Shown: positions 35,111 to 45,242 of the stretch, in pieces
Numbering within the stretch: position 1 is the first letter of the stretch
Layout: the number at the start of each line of letters is the position of its first letter
Assembly (NCBI GenBank): GCA_040880525.1
Contig: JBBDIG010000017.1
Coordinates: 62,001 to 126,000, forward strand
DNA from: Bacteroidia bacterium
GTDB lineage: Bacteria; Bacteroidota; Bacteroidia; CAILMK01; JBBDIG01
Length of the DNA: 64,000 bases
Reading direction: 5' to 3'
Position numbers and translations under genes: made by a program
The notes under the pieces: model-generated
Databases searched by the model: none
The model's input: the letters and a program-made list of their open reading frames with translations, nothing else
What the model was told of the DNA's origin: nothing

Positions 35111-35740
35111 TTATTCCTTTTTATTATCCTCCTTATCAGCATCCTTTTTTTCTTTCTCTGTAGCTTCGGCAGATGTTGGATGCTCATCTGCTTCATTCTT
35201 CTCAGCTTCAGTTACCGGACTTTCTGCAGTCTCTCCTTTCGGCTCTGCGGCTGAAACGGTCGTCTCCTCTTTCTTTTCAGTCAATGGAGTAGTTTCAGCT
35301 CCGGCTTCACCTGATGATTTCTTTCCACCTCTTCTTCTGCGCTTCTTGCGACCGCCACTTGCTTTTTCAGCCAGCATTGTTTCATTGTAATCCACCAGCT
35401 CCATCATTGCCATTTCCGCATTGTCGCCCAACCTGTTTCCAAGTTTTATAATTCTTGTATACCCTCCCGGCCGGTCCGCTATTTTCGCTCCTATTTCATC
35501 AAAAAGCTCCGTTACAGAATGTTTGTCCTGCAAATAGCTAAAGACGATTCTCCGGTTATGGGTTGTATTTTCCTTTCCTTTGGTGAGCAGCGGCTCCACA
35601 TATACGCGCAATGCCTTTGCTTTCGCTACCGTGGTAGTAATGCGTTTGTGCCGGATGAGCGAACTCGCCATGTTGGAGAGCATAGCTTTCCGGTGCTGCG
35701 ATTTACGCCCAAGGTGATTTACTTTCCTCCCGTGTCTCAT
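35111..35740 (-). CDS. rplQ: Ribosomal protein bL17 with long charged tail
   Basis: The core (about 1-121) is typical: [59 protein letters not shown] tail of about 88 residues follows, first basic ([13 protein letters not shown]), then rich in Glu, Lys, Thr and Ala. Such tails are seen in Bacteroidota bL17 and are absent from the E. coli protein. It lies 5 bp after rpoA and is the last gene of the ribosomal run. Confidence 0.97.
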   Translation of the reverse strand: MRHGRKVNHLGRKSQHRKAMLSNMASSLIRHKRITTTVAKAKALRVYVEPLLTKGKENTTHNRRIVFSYLQDKHSVTELFDEIGAKIADRPGGYTRIIKLGNRLGDNAEMAMMELVDYNETMLAEKASGGRKKRRRRGGKKSSGEAGAETTPLTEKKEETTVSAAEPKGETAESPVTEAEKNEADEHPTSAEATEKEKKDADKEDNKKE

Positions 35741-35745
35741 TGCTC

Positions 35746-36738
35746 TTAGTCTTCGTCAAGGTTATATTTGGTAATCTCCATCCCAAAGGTGAGGTTCTTA
35801 TCACGTACAAGTTCCTCAAGCTCCCCAAGTGATTTCTTACCGAAGTTGCGGAACTTCAGCAGATCCGCTACATCATATTTCACAAGGTCACATAGTGTCT
35901 TGATCTCGGCTGCACGAAGACAGTTGAATGCTCTTACAGACAGGTCCAGATCAGTGAGTGGGGTCTTCAGCAGTTTGCGCATGTGCAGGAATTTCTCATC
36001 TACCTGACTTTCCTCTTTTTTCATTTCGCTATCAAGCGTAATGTTTGTATCAGAGAAAAGCATAAAATGCTGGATAAGTATCTTGGCTGCCTGCTTTAGC
36101 GCTTCTTCAGGATGAACCGAGCCATCCGTGCTGACTTCCATTACCAGCCGTTCATAGTCAGTAGCCTGGCCTACACGTGTCATCTCCACGTTGAACTTAA
36201 CTCTTTTAATAGGCGTGAAAATAGAATCAATAGGGATCAGCCCTATTGGCGCCTCTTTTGGTTTATTCTCTTCTGCTGAAATGTAGCCTCGTCCTTTTTG
36301 CAGGATCAGTTCCATTTCCAGCTTTACTGAAGGCTCCATGTGGCAAATCACGAGTTCAGGATTAAGTACCTGAAAATTACTGGAAGATTTCCCGATATCA
36401 CCGGCCTTCAGCGTGTTCTGTCCGCTAATCGACACGAATATTTTTTCTTCCTCATCTCCAGGTGTGATGCGTTTACACCGCACCTGTTTGAGGTTGAGAA
36501 CAAATTCAGTGACGTCTTCAATTACGCCAGTTATAGTAGAAAATTCATGGTCTACGCCATTTATCTTCACGGCCGTGATGGCATATCCCTCTAATGAAGA
36601 AAGCAATGTTCTTCTGAGGGCGTTGCCGATGGTTACGCCATACCCTTTTTCAAGGGGAGAAAACTCAAATACGCCCAAAAAGTCTGATGCTTTTTGCATC
36701 ACTACTTTATCAGGCTTTTGAAATGTTAATGCTGACAT
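35746..36738 (-). CDS. rpoA: RNA polymerase subunit alpha
   Basis: The 330-residue product has the assembly domain ([20 protein letters not shown]), the insert domain and a C-terminal domain with two helix-hairpin-helix units ([38 protein letters not shown]) that contacts UP elements and regulators. It is in the usual place between rpsD and rplQ. Confidence 0.98.
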   Translation of the reverse strand: MSALTFQKPDKVVMQKASDFLGVFEFSPLEKGYGVTIGNALRRTLLSSLEGYAITAVKINGVDHEFSTITGVIEDVTEFVLNLKQVRCKRITPGDEEEKIFVSISGQNTLKAGDIGKSSSNFQVLNPELVICHMEPSVKLEMELILQKGRGYISAEENKPKEAPIGLIPIDSIFTPIKRVKFNVEMTRVGQATDYERLVMEVSTDGSVHPEEALKQAAKILIQHFMLFSDTNITLDSEMKKEESQVDEKFLHMRKLLKTPLTDLDLSVRAFNCLRAAEIKTLCDLVKYDVADLLKFRNFGKKSLGELEELVRDKNLTFGMEITKYNLDED

Positions 36739-36771
36739 GAATATTTACTTTGACCGTATAAAGGAAAAGGA

Positions 36772-37377
36772 TTATTTAGAATACAACTCAACAATAAGTT
36801 GTTCTTTGATATTCTCAGGAATTGCTTCCCGTTCAGGGTAATCCATAAACTTGCCCTGTTTTGCTGCGCCATCCCACTCTAGCCATTGAAAATTCTTATG
36901 GCGTCCTTGCAGTGATTCATCTATTGCCTCCAGAGATTTTGACTTCTCCCTGACAGCGACAATGTCACCGGGACGGAGTTGAAATGAAGGGATATTGACA
37001 ATCTGGCCATTCACAGTGATATGTTTGTGAGATACCAATTGTCGTGCAGCGGCCCTTGACTTAGCAATACCAAATCTAAATACAGTATTGTCAAGACGGG
37101 CTTCCAAAAATTTCAACAGGTTCTCACCTGTGATACCTTTTTTATGTGAGGCTTTTTCAAACAGGTTGCGGAACTGACGTTCCAGCAAGCCATAGGTGTA
37201 CTTAGCCTTTTGTTTTTCAGCCAACTGGACAGAATATTCAGAAGACTTGGAACGCCTCCTGGACTGGCCATGCTGTCCTGGTGGGTAAGGTTTTCTTTCC
37301 AAAGCACTGTCGTGACCAAAAATCGGTTCACGAAATTTTCTGGCTATTTTGGAAGTTGGGCCGGTATATCTTGCCAT
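36772..37377 (-). CDS. rpsD: Ribosomal protein uS4
   Basis: The 201-residue primary 16S rRNA binder starts [18 protein letters not shown]. The S4 RNA-binding domain is clear ([38 protein letters not shown]). The N-terminal region lacks the four-Cys zinc knot, so it is the zinc-free form. In other bacteria it can repress the alpha operon. Confidence 0.97.
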   Translation of the reverse strand: MARYTGPTSKIARKFREPIFGHDSALERKPYPPGQHGQSRRRSKSSEYSVQLAEKQKAKYTYGLLERQFRNLFEKASHKKGITGENLLKFLEARLDNTVFRFGIAKSRAAARQLVSHKHITVNGQIVNIPSFQLRPGDIVAVREKSKSLEAIDESLQGRHKNFQWLEWDGAAKQGKFMDYPEREAIPENIKEQLIVELYSK

Positions 37378-37420
37378 TATTACTTATGGTTATTCTTAAA
37401 CGTTTTCAAAAGATCCTGTA

Positions 37421-37816
37421 TTAGACCCTTCTTCTTTTTGGAGGCCGGCAGCCATTATGAGGAATGGGCGTCAGGTCATGGATGGCAGTAACTTCAATAC
37501 CCTCATTATTGACGGTTCTGATTGCTGCTTCGCGTCCTGAGCCAGGTCCTCTTACAAATACTTCTGCCTTTCTCATTCCAAGACTATGCGCCACCTTAGC
37601 ACATTCAGTAGCCGCTACCTGCGCAGCATAAGGAGTGTTCTTCTTGGAGCCACGAAACCCATTCTTACCTGCTGAAGACCATGAGATAACCTGGCCTGAA
37701 GAATTGGTTATTGAGATAATAATATTATTAAAAGTAGCCTGAATGAATACCTTTCCTACTGGCTCTACATTTACCTTTCTCTTTTTGGCGGCTGTCTTTG
37801 TCGTTTTCTTTGCCAT
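37421..37816 (-). CDS. rpsK: Ribosomal protein uS11
   Basis: The 131-residue product forms part of the 30S platform. Signature: [53 protein letters not shown] and the C-terminal [14 protein letters not shown]. It lies 6 bp after rpsM. Confidence 0.97.
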   Translation of the reverse strand: MAKKTTKTAAKKRKVNVEPVGKVFIQATFNNIIISITNSSGQVISWSSAGKNGFRGSKKNTPYAAQVAATECAKVAHSLGMRKAEVFVRGPGSGREAAIRTVNNEGIEVTAIHDLTPIPHNGCRPPKRRRV

Positions 37817-37822
37817 TATGCT

Positions 37823-38203
37823 TTACTTTTTAACCGCTTTCTTTTTACCAGCCACCGTTTTCTTTCTTCCCTTTCGAGTTCGGGCATTGGTTTGTGTTTT
37901 TTGACCTCTTACCGGTAATCCCTTCCGGTGGCGCAGCCCCCTATAACTACCAATATCCATCAGTCGTTTAATATTGGTTTGGACTTCAGCCCGCAGTTCA
38001 CCTTCAGTTTTAAAGTTTTCACTGAGATTTTTACGAATGTTGGCCAATTCTTCATCATCCCAGTCTTTCACTTTTTTGTTAAAGTCTACTCCAGACTTTT
38101 CCAAGACCTTCTGAGCGGATGTAGGACCAATTCCGTAAATATAAGTGAGACCAATAATACCTCTCTTCTCTTTTGGCAGGTCTATACCGGCAATTCTCGC
38201 CAT
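37823..38203 (-). CDS. rpsM: Ribosomal protein uS13
   Basis: The 126-residue 30S head protein begins [20 protein letters not shown]. It carries the HhH region ([14 protein letters not shown]) and the basic tail motif [20 protein letters not shown], which contacts tRNA and the 50S bridge. It is 14 bp after rpmJ. Confidence 0.97.
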   Translation of the reverse strand: MARIAGIDLPKEKRGIIGLTYIYGIGPTSAQKVLEKSGVDFNKKVKDWDDEELANIRKNLSENFKTEGELRAEVQTNIKRLMDIGSYRGLRHRKGLPVRGQKTQTNARTRKGRKKTVAGKKKAVKK

Positions 38204-38217
38204 AGTGTTTATTTAAA

Positions 38218-38334
38218 TTATCCCTGACGCTGCTTAAAGCGAGGGTTTTTCTTATTGATTACGTACACACGGCCTTTGCGTCTTACGATCTTGCATTCGG
38301 CACTTCTTTTCTTAACTGAAACTCGAACTTTCAT
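38218..38334 (-). CDS. rpmJ: Ribosomal protein bL36, zinc-free form
   Basis: The 38-residue product begins [20 protein letters not shown] and ends NPRFKQRQG. Only one of the usual three Cys remains, and the His is Phe, so it should not bind zinc. It sits between infA (4 bp upstream) and rpsM, its normal position. Confidence 0.95.
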   Translation of the reverse strand: MKVRVSVKKRSAECKIVRRKGRVYVINKKNPRFKQRQG

Positions 38335-38338
38335 CGGT

Positions 38339-38557
38339 CTACTTGTATCTATAGGTTATTCTACCCTTTGAAAGATCATAAGGCGACATTTCCACCTTTA
38401 CCTTATCTCCGGGAAGAATTCGAATGTAATGCATGCGCATCTTTCCTGATATGTGCGCCAGAATTTGATGGCCATTTTCAAGTTCAACTCTGAACATTGC
38501 GTTCGGCAATGCTTCAACGACTACTCCATCCTGAACTATCGTTGACTGTTTGACCAT
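38339..38557 (-). CDS. infA: Translation initiation factor IF-1
   Basis: The 72-residue OB-fold protein ([52 protein letters not shown]) binds the 30S A site during initiation. It directly follows secY by 54 bp; no map gene lies between. Confidence 0.97.
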   Translation of the reverse strand: MVKQSTIVQDGVVVEALPNAMFRVELENGHQILAHISGKMRMHYIRILPGDKVKVEMSPYDLSKGRITYRYK

Positions 38558-38611
38558 TCCAAAATTTTTTCGGGCTGCAAAATTATCAAATTATTAATCA
38601 AATCCAAGCTA

Positions 38612-39970
38612 TTACACAGATGCTCCAAGTGAGGTACGGCCTTTTAACCTTCCTGTTTTCATAAGTCCGTCATAATGACGCATCAAAAGGTGACTTTCAA
38701 TTTGCTGCAAAGTATCCAGAATTACCGCCACCATGATCAGCAGACTGGTTCCGCCAAAGAAATGAGAGAACTGTGTGTTCACTCCAATGGATGCCGCAAT
38801 AGCAGGAAAAATTGCTACAAGAGCGAGGAAAAAGGAACCAGGTAATGTAATCCGGCTCATGATGGTATCTATGAAATCAGCAGTGGCTTTCCCCGGTTTC
38901 ACCCCGGGGACGAATCCCCCATTCCGCTTCAAGTCATCCGCTATCTGGTTAGAATTCACTGTAACCGCAGTATAGAAGAATGTGAAAAGAATGATCAATA
39001 TCCCAAACACGATATTATAAGGCACGGAAGTAAAATCAGTGAATGCTGCTCCTATTCCCCGCCACATATCAGAATCTTCAAAGAAGGCGGCAAAGGTTGC
39101 CGGTAAAAACATCAATGCCTGAGCAAAGATAATTGGCATCACCCCTGAAGCATTGACCTTTAGGGGAATATACTGTCTTACCCCTCCAAACTGTCTGCTT
39201 CCGGCAACTCTCTTTACATATTGCACGGGTATTCTCCGGGTTCCCTGAACCAGCAGCACTGTAGCAAGAATCACAAGAAGCAATGCTACGATCTCCACCA
39301 GAAAGATCACCAAACCACCACCGGCCTGAGCAAGACGCTGTTCAAACTCAGCAAGCAGCGCTCTCGGCAGATTAGCAATAATTCCGATCATTATGATCAA
39401 TGAAATACCATTTCCAATACCGCGATCCGTAATTTTTTCACCAAGCCACATCACGAACATAGTTCCCGTTACCAGTATAATGGTATTGGTCAACATGAAC
39501 ATGAAATAAGAAAACCCGGTGAAGTTGTAGATAAATGCCGATTCCGGAACCTGACTCTGAAGATTGATAAGGTAACTAACGGCCTGCACAGCGGTAATTG
39601 CAATTGTCAGCACACGGGTGATCTGGTTTATTTTATTACGACCAGACTGGCCTTCCTTCTGCAATTTCTGGAAATAAGGAACTGCGATTCCCAAAAGCTG
39701 AATGATGATGGAAGCTGAAATGTAGGGCATGATTCCCAACGCAAAAATGGATGCCCTTGAAAAGGCACCCCCTGCAAACATGTTAATCATTCCTAACAGA
39801 CCTTCCTGTGCCTGGCTCGTGTAACGCTGCAATGCAGCAGGGTCTACGCCCGGCAATACAATAAAGGATCCTAACCGATATATTAAAATAAAACCGAGTG
39901 TATAAAGGATTCTAACCCTTAGCTCTTCTATTTTGAAGATATTCTTAATGGTCTCAATAAATCCCTTCAT
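38612..39970 (-). CDS. secY: Protein translocase channel SecY
   Basis: The 452-residue product has ten predicted membrane helices. Family blocks: RILYTLGFILIYRLGSFIVL (helix 1), the plug region around GGAFSRASIFALGIMPYISA, LGEKITDRGIGNGISLIIM, and the cytosolic loop that meets SecA (NGGFVPGVKPGKATADFI). It follows rplO by 5 bp, as in most spc operons. Confidence 0.98.
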   Translation of the reverse strand: MKGFIETIKNIFKIEELRVRILYTLGFILIYRLGSFIVLPGVDPAALQRYTSQAQEGLLGMINMFAGGAFSRASIFALGIMPYISASIIIQLLGIAVPYFQKLQKEGQSGRNKINQITRVLTIAITAVQAVSYLINLQSQVPESAFIYNFTGFSYFMFMLTNTIILVTGTMFVMWLGEKITDRGIGNGISLIIMIGIIANLPRALLAEFEQRLAQAGGGLVIFLVEIVALLLVILATVLLVQGTRRIPVQYVKRVAGSRQFGGVRQYIPLKVNASGVMPIIFAQALMFLPATFAAFFEDSDMWRGIGAAFTDFTSVPYNIVFGILIILFTFFYTAVTVNSNQIADDLKRNGGFVPGVKPGKATADFIDTIMSRITLPGSFFLALVAIFPAIAASIGVNTQFSHFFGGTSLLIMVAVILDTLQQIESHLLMRHYDGLMKTGRLKGRTSLGASV

Positions 39971-39975
39971 TCCGG

Positions 39976-40422
39976 TTAAATATTAATGGCTTCTCCGCCT
40001 TTATCTTCGATTGCCGACTTAGCAGTTTTTGAAAATTTATGGGCTTTCACCTGGATCTTAGCGGATAGCTCTCCCCGGCCCAAAACTTTAATTTTTTCTC
40101 TTTTAGAAACCAATCCGTGTTTCTTAAATGTATCAAAATCAAATGAGGTGATCTTATGCTCATCTGCCAGTCCCTGAAGTATATCCAGGTTCACCGGAAC
40201 ATATTCCACACGGTTGATATTCTTAAAGCCGAATTTAGGTACCCTCCGTTGTAACGGCATCTGGCCTCCTTCAAAACCGGCTTTGCTAGAATAACCCGAT
40301 CTTGATTGCGCTCCCTTATGGCCTCTGGTAGAAGTTCCACCATGACCCGAACCCTGGCCCCGGCCAATCCTTTTTCTTTTCTTGACAGAACCTGCTGCCG
40401 GTTTCAAATTACTTAAATCCAT
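39976..40422 (-). CDS. rplO: Ribosomal protein uL15
   Basis: The 148-residue product has the Gly/Arg-rich N-terminal extension (RGQGSGHGGTSTRGHKGAQS) and GGQMPLQRRVPKFGF. It lies 3 bp after rpmD in normal spc order. Confidence 0.97.
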   Translation of the reverse strand: MDLSNLKPAAGSVKKRKRIGRGQGSGHGGTSTRGHKGAQSRSGYSSKAGFEGGQMPLQRRVPKFGFKNINRVEYVPVNLDILQGLADEHKITSFDFDTFKKHGLVSKREKIKVLGRGELSAKIQVKAHKFSKTAKSAIEDKGGEAINI

Positions 40423-40425
40423 GGC

Positions 40426-40605
40426 TTATGCTTCTTCAACTTTTACAAGATGTAATACCTTTCGGATCATTCCTTTTATCTGGGGTGTATCCTCATGTTG
40501 CACTGAATGATTAATTCGTCTTAATCCCAGAGCCTCAATTGTCTTTTTCTGATTCTCAGGTCTGTCTATAATGCTTTTAATCTGAGTAACTTTAATCTTT
40601 GCCAT
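40426..40605 (-). CDS. rpmD: Ribosomal protein uL30
   Basis: The 59-residue product ([20 protein letters not shown] ... [14 protein letters not shown]) includes the family segment [14 protein letters not shown]. It fills the gap between rpsE and rplO, the usual position. Confidence 0.95.
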   Translation of the reverse strand: MAKIKVTQIKSIIDRPENQKKTIEALGLRRINHSVQHEDTPQIKGMIRKVLHLVKVEEA

Positions 40606-40613
40606 CGTGATTC

Positions 40614-41135
40614 TTAACCGTTGAATACTGTTCCGAGAGACACCCCGCGAAGATTGGCAATGGTATAAGCATCCCTAATCTGGGTGAGGGCCTTTACCGT
40701 AGCCTTTACTACGTTGTGAGGATTTGAAGAGCCTTTTGATTTTGCTAATACATCATGAATTCCAGCGCTCTCAAGGACTGCCCGCATCGCTCCACCTGCG
40801 ATAACACCAGTTCCTGGTGCTGCCGGTTTCAAAAAAACAAGTGCTCCTCCATACCGCGCCTCCTGTGCATGATATACCGTTCCGCTATTAACAGAAACCT
40901 TTATCAGATTTTTCTTAGCATCATTAACGCCTTTAGTAATGGCCTCAGTAACCTCACGAGCTTTTCCCAAACCATATCCGACTATGCCATCTCCATTGCC
41001 TACCACTACCATGGCTGAAAAACTAAATGTTCTTCCTCCCTTAGTTACCTTGGCTACCCGATTAATGCTCACCACCTTTTCGGTGAGTTCAATCTCACTG
41101 GTCTTTATTCTCTTTACGTTTCTGTCCATAGTCAT
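40614..41135 (-). CDS. rpsE: Ribosomal protein uS5
   Basis: The 173-residue product shows the double-stranded RNA-binding-like domain ([20 protein letters not shown]) and the C-domain ([34 protein letters not shown]). It helps decoding fidelity. ATG 41129 is an equally good start. Confidence 0.97.
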   Translation of the reverse strand: MTMDRNVKRIKTSEIELTEKVVSINRVAKVTKGGRTFSFSAMVVVGNGDGIVGYGLGKAREVTEAITKGVNDAKKNLIKVSVNSGTVYHAQEARYGGALVFLKPAAPGTGVIAGGAMRAVLESAGIHDVLAKSKGSSNPHNVVKATVKALTQIRDAYTIANLRGVSLGTVFNG

Positions 41136-41143
41136 AAAAATTC

Positions 41144-41506
41144 TCAGATTGTAATTCCACCCTCCCGGGCACCTTCGGCCAACGCCTTAATGCGGCCATG
41201 ATACAAATAGCCATTCCGGTCGAATGCTACTTTTGAGATATTGCTGTCTTTTACTTTGGTGGCCAATAATTTACCGACCATCCTGGCTTGTTCAATTCGC
41301 CCCTTGTATTGTCCCTGTACCTCGGCTTCTTTTGAAGATGCTGAGGCCAGTGTATGTCCCTGTTCGTCATCAATTACCTGGGCATAAATTTCCTTATTAC
41401 TTCGGTAGACGGTCAGGCGCGGACGCTCCGATGTTCCATACACCTTTTTGCGAATTCCCCGCTTAATTCTGTCCCTTCTGCTTATTTTCTTTTCTAACCT
41501 GTTCAT
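41144..41506 (-). CDS. rplR: Ribosomal protein uL18
   Basis: The 120-residue 5S rRNA-binding protein has [40 protein letters not shown] and the C-terminal GAREGGITI. Standard spc position. Confidence 0.97.
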   Translation of the reverse strand: MNRLEKKISRRDRIKRGIRKKVYGTSERPRLTVYRSNKEIYAQVIDDEQGHTLASASSKEAEVQGQYKGRIEQARMVGKLLATKVKDSNISKVAFDRNGYLYHGRIKALAEGAREGGITI

Positions 41507-41515
41507 TGTTGCCGT

Positions 41516-42070
41516 TTATTTACCAGCCGTTTTTCCAGCCTTTCTGCGAATCTGCTCGCCTGCAAAGCGAATCCCTTTTCCTTTGTAAGGCTCAGGTTTA
41601 CGGAATGAACGGATTTTAGCAGCCACCTGGCCAATCAACTCCTTATCAATACTTTGGAGTATAATAGTGGGACTTTTTCCCTTTTGCGTCTCGGTAACTA
41701 CTTTTACTTCATCCGGAAGCTGAAATAATATATCATGCGAATAACCCACAGATAATTCAAGCAACTGGCCGGTATTGGAGGCTTTATAGCCCACACCTAC
41801 CAGTTCCTGCTTTATTTCATAACCCTCTGAAACGCCATGTACCATATTCGCAATGAGCGCCCGCGTAAGTCCGTGAATTGCCTTATGTCTCTTCTGCTCA
41901 GTAGGCCGCTCTACATGCAGCGTACCGTCTTCAAGCCGGAACTTCATATCGGGGTCAAACTTACGAATGAGTTCGCCTTTTGGACCCTTTACTTTAATCT
42001 CGTTGTTTGAACCCAGATTTACTTCCACCTTCTCGGGAAGTGCTACGGGTGCCTTACCTATTCTTGACAT
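41516..42070 (-). CDS. rplF: Ribosomal protein uL6
   Basis: The 184-residue product (MSRIGKAPVALPEKVEV, IKVKGPKGELIRKF, RKPEPYKGKGIRFAGEQIRR) has the two repeated L6 domains near the factor-binding site. Standard position. Confidence 0.97.
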   Translation of the reverse strand: MSRIGKAPVALPEKVEVNLGSNNEIKVKGPKGELIRKFDPDMKFRLEDGTLHVERPTEQKRHKAIHGLTRALIANMVHGVSEGYEIKQELVGVGYKASNTGQLLELSVGYSHDILFQLPDEVKVVTETQKGKSPTIILQSIDKELIGQVAAKIRSFRKPEPYKGKGIRFAGEQIRRKAGKTAGK

Positions 42071-42094
42071 GCGGCTTTTGCTCTTTACAAATAA

Positions 42095-42493
42095 TTAGTA
42101 AACGTAGCAGAGGACTTCTCCACCTACATTCTCTTTACGCGCTTGCTTATCAGTCATCACTCCGTGGGAGGTAGAAATAATGGCAATTCCCAATCCGTTG
42201 ATTACCCGTGGCAAGTCATCTGCTCCCTTGTATTGTCTCAAACCTGAACGGCTAATCCGTTTTAGATTTTTAATAGAAGACGTACCAGTTGCACTATCAT
42301 ATTTCAGCGCAATCTTAATCATTCCCTGAGGGCCGTTTTTATCCTCAAATTTATAATTGAGAATATAGCCCTGTTCGTATAAAATTTTGGTCAATTCCTT
42401 CTTCAAACCGGAAGAAGGAATATCAACCACGCGTTTCTTAGCTTTAATTGAATTCCTGATACGGGTCAGAAAATCTGCAATTGGATCTATCAT
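42095..42493 (-). CDS. rpsH: Ribosomal protein uS8
   Basis: The 132-residue product ([40 protein letters not shown]) binds the 16S central domain. It follows rpsN by 21 bp. In E. coli S8 represses the spc operon; no matching mRNA site was identified here. Confidence 0.97.
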   Translation of the reverse strand: MIDPIADFLTRIRNSIKAKKRVVDIPSSGLKKELTKILYEQGYILNYKFEDKNGPQGMIKIALKYDSATGTSSIKNLKRISRSGLRQYKGADDLPRVINGLGIAIISTSHGVMTDKQARKENVGGEVLCYVY

Positions 42494-42514
42494 TTCTCTG
42501 CTCAGCTATTATTG

Positions 42515-42784
42515 TTACCAACTGGCTTTTTTCAAACCAGGAATCTTCCCTTCATGCGCCATATCCCTAAAGACAATCCGGCAAATACCGAATTTCCGCA
42601 TATATGCTCTTGGCCGGCCAGTCAGGGCACAGCGATTTCTCAAACGTACTGGCGAGGAATTACGCGGAAGTTTGTCCAGTGCCTCCCAATTGCCCTCAGC
42701 TTTTAACTTCTTTCTTCGTTCAGCATACTGATCCACCATTTTCTGGCGCTTCCTGTTTCTTACTACGACCGACAATTTAGCCAT
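42515..42784 (-). CDS. rpsN: Ribosomal protein uS14, zinc-free form
   Basis: The 89-residue product is the long form without the CxxC...CxxC zinc site ([20 protein letters not shown] keeps only isolated Cys). It ends GLKKASW as expected. Confidence 0.97.
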   Translation of the reverse strand: MAKLSVVVRNRKRQKMVDQYAERRKKLKAEGNWEALDKLPRNSSPVRLRNRCALTGRPRAYMRKFGICRIVFRDMAHEGKIPGLKKASW

Positions 42785-42789
42785 TGCTG

Positions 42790-43347
42790 CTAATTAGTTT
42801 GTGTTTTAAAAGGCATTCCTAATTCCTTCAACAAAATATATCCTTCCTGATCCGTATCAGCCGAAGTTACAAAGGTGATGTCCATACCATTGATCCGGTT
42901 GACTTTATCAATATCCACTTCGGGAAAAATAATATGCTCGGTAATGCCCATTGTATAATTGCCACGACCATCAAATCCCTTATCGCTGATGCCGCGAAAA
43001 TCCCGCACCCGTGGTAATGCTATGTTGATTAATCTTTCAAGAAACTGATACATAGTGGTACCCCTGAGCGTTACCCTGGCGCCTATCGGCATTCCCTCCC
43101 TCAGCTTAAAGTTGGAAATTGACTTACGGGCAAATGTAGGTACCGCCTTCTGGCCAGCGATCAATGTCATTTCATTTACTGCTGAATCCACAATTTTCTT
43201 ATCGGCCACAGCCGCACCCAACCCCTGGTTAAGAACGATCTTCTCCAGTTTAGGCACCTGCATCCGGTTCTGGTACTTCATTTTATCTATGAGTACAGGA
43301 ATTACCTGCTCTTCATATTTTATTCTATAGGTAGGTTTAACTTCCAT
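42790..43347 (-). CDS. rplE: Ribosomal protein uL5
   Basis: The 185-residue 5S rRNA-binding protein contains [32 protein letters not shown] and [16 protein letters not shown]. Its ATG overlaps the rplX stop by one base (TAATG), implying re-initiation coupling. Confidence 0.97.
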   Translation of the reverse strand: MEVKPTYRIKYEEQVIPVLIDKMKYQNRMQVPKLEKIVLNQGLGAAVADKKIVDSAVNEMTLIAGQKAVPTFARKSISNFKLREGMPIGARVTLRGTTMYQFLERLINIALPRVRDFRGISDKGFDGRGNYTMGITEHIIFPEVDIDKVNRINGMDITFVTSADTDQEGYILLKELGMPFKTQTN

Positions 43348-43688
43348 TACTTAATTGCCTCCCCTGATTTTTTTGCGTAGCGTACCAATTTGTCTTTTTC
43401 TAACCTTCTTCCCACTCTTGTAGGCTCTCCGGATTTAGGATCAAGCAGTGCAACGTTTGAAATGTGGATTGGAGCTTCCTTTTTTAAAATTCCGCCATCC
43501 GGATGCTTTGCGCTGGGTTTAGTATGACGCTTAATGACATTGACGCCCTCAACGAAAATTTTTCCTTCTTTCACCAGCACTTCCAGCACCTTTCCTTCGG
43601 TACCCTTGTCATTTCCGGAAATTACTCTTACCTGATCATTTCTCCTGATCTTCCATTTAGGCTGGGTTTGCTTTTTTGCTTTGCTCAT
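43347..43688 (-). CDS. rplX: Ribosomal protein uL24
   Basis: The 113-residue assembly initiator has the KOW motif ([20 protein letters not shown]) and [11 protein letters not shown]. Overlaps rplE by one base. Confidence 0.97.
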   Translation of the reverse strand: MSKAKKQTQPKWKIRRNDQVRVISGNDKGTEGKVLEVLVKEGKIFVEGVNVIKRHTKPSAKHPDGGILKKEAPIHISNVALLDPKSGEPTRVGRRLEKDKLVRYAKKSGEAIK

Positions 43689-43694
43689 ATCTGT

Positions 43695-44063
43695 TTACAA
43701 TACTTCAGGCGCCAGTGAAACAATCTTCATAAACTTACGATCTCTTAATTCTCTGGCCACGGGACCAAATATCCGCGTTGCTCTTGGTTCATCGTTTTGC
43801 GTCAAAAGAACACAGGCATTTTCATCAAACCGGATATAAGAACCGTCCTGCCTGCGCACCTCCTTCCGAACTCTCACTATAACTGCCCTGGAAACCGCAC
43901 CTTTTTTCAAACCTCCAGAAGGTATTGCCGACTTCACTGATACTACGATCTTGTCTCCAACGGAAGCGTAACGTTTGCCGCTACCACCAAGTACCCTGAT
44001 ACAAAGGACTTCTTTGGCTCCGCTATTATCGGCAACTTTCAGACGTGATTCTTGCTGGATCAT
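43695..44063 (-). CDS. rplN: Ribosomal protein uL14
   Basis: The 122-residue product ([60 protein letters not shown]) is highly conserved and lies 1 bp after rpsQ. Confidence 0.98.
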   Translation of the reverse strand: MIQQESRLKVADNSGAKEVLCIRVLGGSGKRYASVGDKIVVSVKSAIPSGGLKKGAVSRAVIVRVRKEVRRQDGSYIRFDENACVLLTQNDEPRATRIFGPVARELRDRKFMKIVSLAPEVL

Positions 44064-44064
44064 T

Positions 44065-44319
44065 TTATTTAGCCCTTTCTACAATTTCTACCAATCTCCA
44101 AGTCTTATTCTTACTGAGAGGCCGGGTTTCCATTATATTCACAATGTCACCCTCATTACACTCATTCTTCTCATCGTGCGCATAAAACTTGGAAGTCTTC
44201 TTTACAAACTTTCCATACAGTGGATGCTTCACCTTCCTCTCCACGGCCACCGTAATGGATTTCTCCATTTTATTTGACAGTACTTTTCCTGTCATTTCCT
44301 TTCGCGAACCTCTATCCAT
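44065..44319 (-). CDS. rpsQ: Ribosomal protein uS17
   Basis: The 84-residue OB-fold protein has [38 protein letters not shown] and the C-terminal [16 protein letters not shown]. It is 8 bp after rpmC. Confidence 0.97.
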   Translation of the reverse strand: MDRGSRKEMTGKVLSNKMEKSITVAVERKVKHPLYGKFVKKTSKFYAHDEKNECNEGDIVNIMETRPLSKNKTWRLVEIVERAK

Positions 44320-44327
44320 TGGTGTAT

Positions 44328-44534
44328 TTACTGCTTTACTTGTTTCTTTAATTGCCGCGCACGGAGTTCCGTTTTATAACGTGCAATCATTCGCTTTGTG
44401 AAAGAGAGCTTTTTAGGATTATCAAGTGGATGAACGGCATGCGTCAGACCCATCTTGGTCAGGCTTAATTGCTCTTCAACAATATATTCCTGAATTTCCT
44501 TATCGGTTAATTCTTTGATATCTTCTTTCTTCAT
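44328..44534 (-). CDS. rpmC: Ribosomal protein uL29
   Basis: The 68-residue helical protein ([40 protein letters not shown]) sits at the exit tunnel. ATG 44534 is used; the preceding codon is GTG. Unusually it is separated from rplP by 262 bp, and a promoter box lies upstream, so it starts a second transcription unit. Confidence 0.95.
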   Translation of the reverse strand: MKKEDIKELTDKEIQEYIVEEQLSLTKMGLTHAVHPLDNPKKLSFTKRMIARYKTELRARQLKKQVKQ

Positions 44535-44637
44535 CACACCAGCTTATGCTGAAAATTAAACTGCCCTTCCCCTATCGTTCATTCAGATAATCTGAGATTT
44601 TCTCCAAAAGAAGATTATCCGGTCAAAAATGAGGAGT

Positions 44638-44646
44638 GCAAAGGTA
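44638..44646 (-). promoter_or_regulatory. Internal promoter -7 box before rpmC
   Basis: The minus strand reads TACCTTTGC followed by ACTCCTC, the same string as at the rpsL promoter (TACCTTTGCACTCC). A T-run (TTTTTCC) replaces a strict TTG at about -33. The predicted leader is about 95-100 nt. Confidence 0.6.
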
Positions 44647-44735
44647 AATAACTTACCTGCTCTTCGGAAAAATTTGTTAATTAATTTTTTATGCTTCAAA
44701 ACGCCCGGAGACAGCGTCCTTTCTACATGCTTCGC

Positions 44736-44771
44736 AAAAAAACCGGCCCAGGGCATTCACCTTTCACCGGG
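44736..44771 (-). terminator. Possible terminator/attenuator after rplP
   Basis: On the minus strand CCGG arms (44767-44770 and 44743-44746), with an alternative CCCGG/CTGGG pairing, precede seven T. The stem is short and imperfect, so termination may be partial. Confidence 0.45.
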
Positions 44772-44796
44772 TAAGATGTACTAAGATAAATGGCCT

Positions 44797-45219
44797 CTAA
44801 TCGGCCAGATAATCTCTACGTACAATGAACTTGGTAACACAGGGTAATTTTTGCGCTCCAAGACGCAATGCTTCCCTGGCTTCCGATTCTTTCACACCGT
44901 CAAGTTCAAAAAGCATTTTGCCAGGCCGGCAGGCTGCGACCCAATACTCTGGGCTACCCTTCCCTTTCCCCATACGAACCTCTGCCGGTTTCTTCGTCAT
45001 AGGTTTATCAGGAAAAATTCTGATATAAACCTTTCCTTCACGTTTCACGAACCTGGTCATGGCAACACGTGCGGCTTCTATCTGGCGGGAAGTAATGAAT
45101 ACCGGTTCCAGGCATTTTATCCCGAAGGACCCGAATTCAATCTCTGCTCCTTTTGTGGCCAAACCCTTAATTCTGCCTTTCTGGGTTTTGCGATATTTTG
45201 TCTTCTTTGGCTGTAACAT
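44797..45219 (-). CDS. rplP: Ribosomal protein uL16
   Basis: The 140-residue product ([60 protein letters not shown]) lies near the peptidyl-transferase centre. It is 23 bp after rpsC and is followed by the unusual gap before rpmC. Confidence 0.98.
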   Translation of the reverse strand: MLQPKKTKYRKTQKGRIKGLATKGAEIEFGSFGIKCLEPVFITSRQIEAARVAMTRFVKREGKVYIRIFPDKPMTKKPAEVRMGKGKGSPEYWVAACRPGKMLFELDGVKESEAREALRLGAQKLPCVTKFIVRRDYLAD

Positions 45220-45242
45220 TATTTCTTACTTATTACGGCTTT

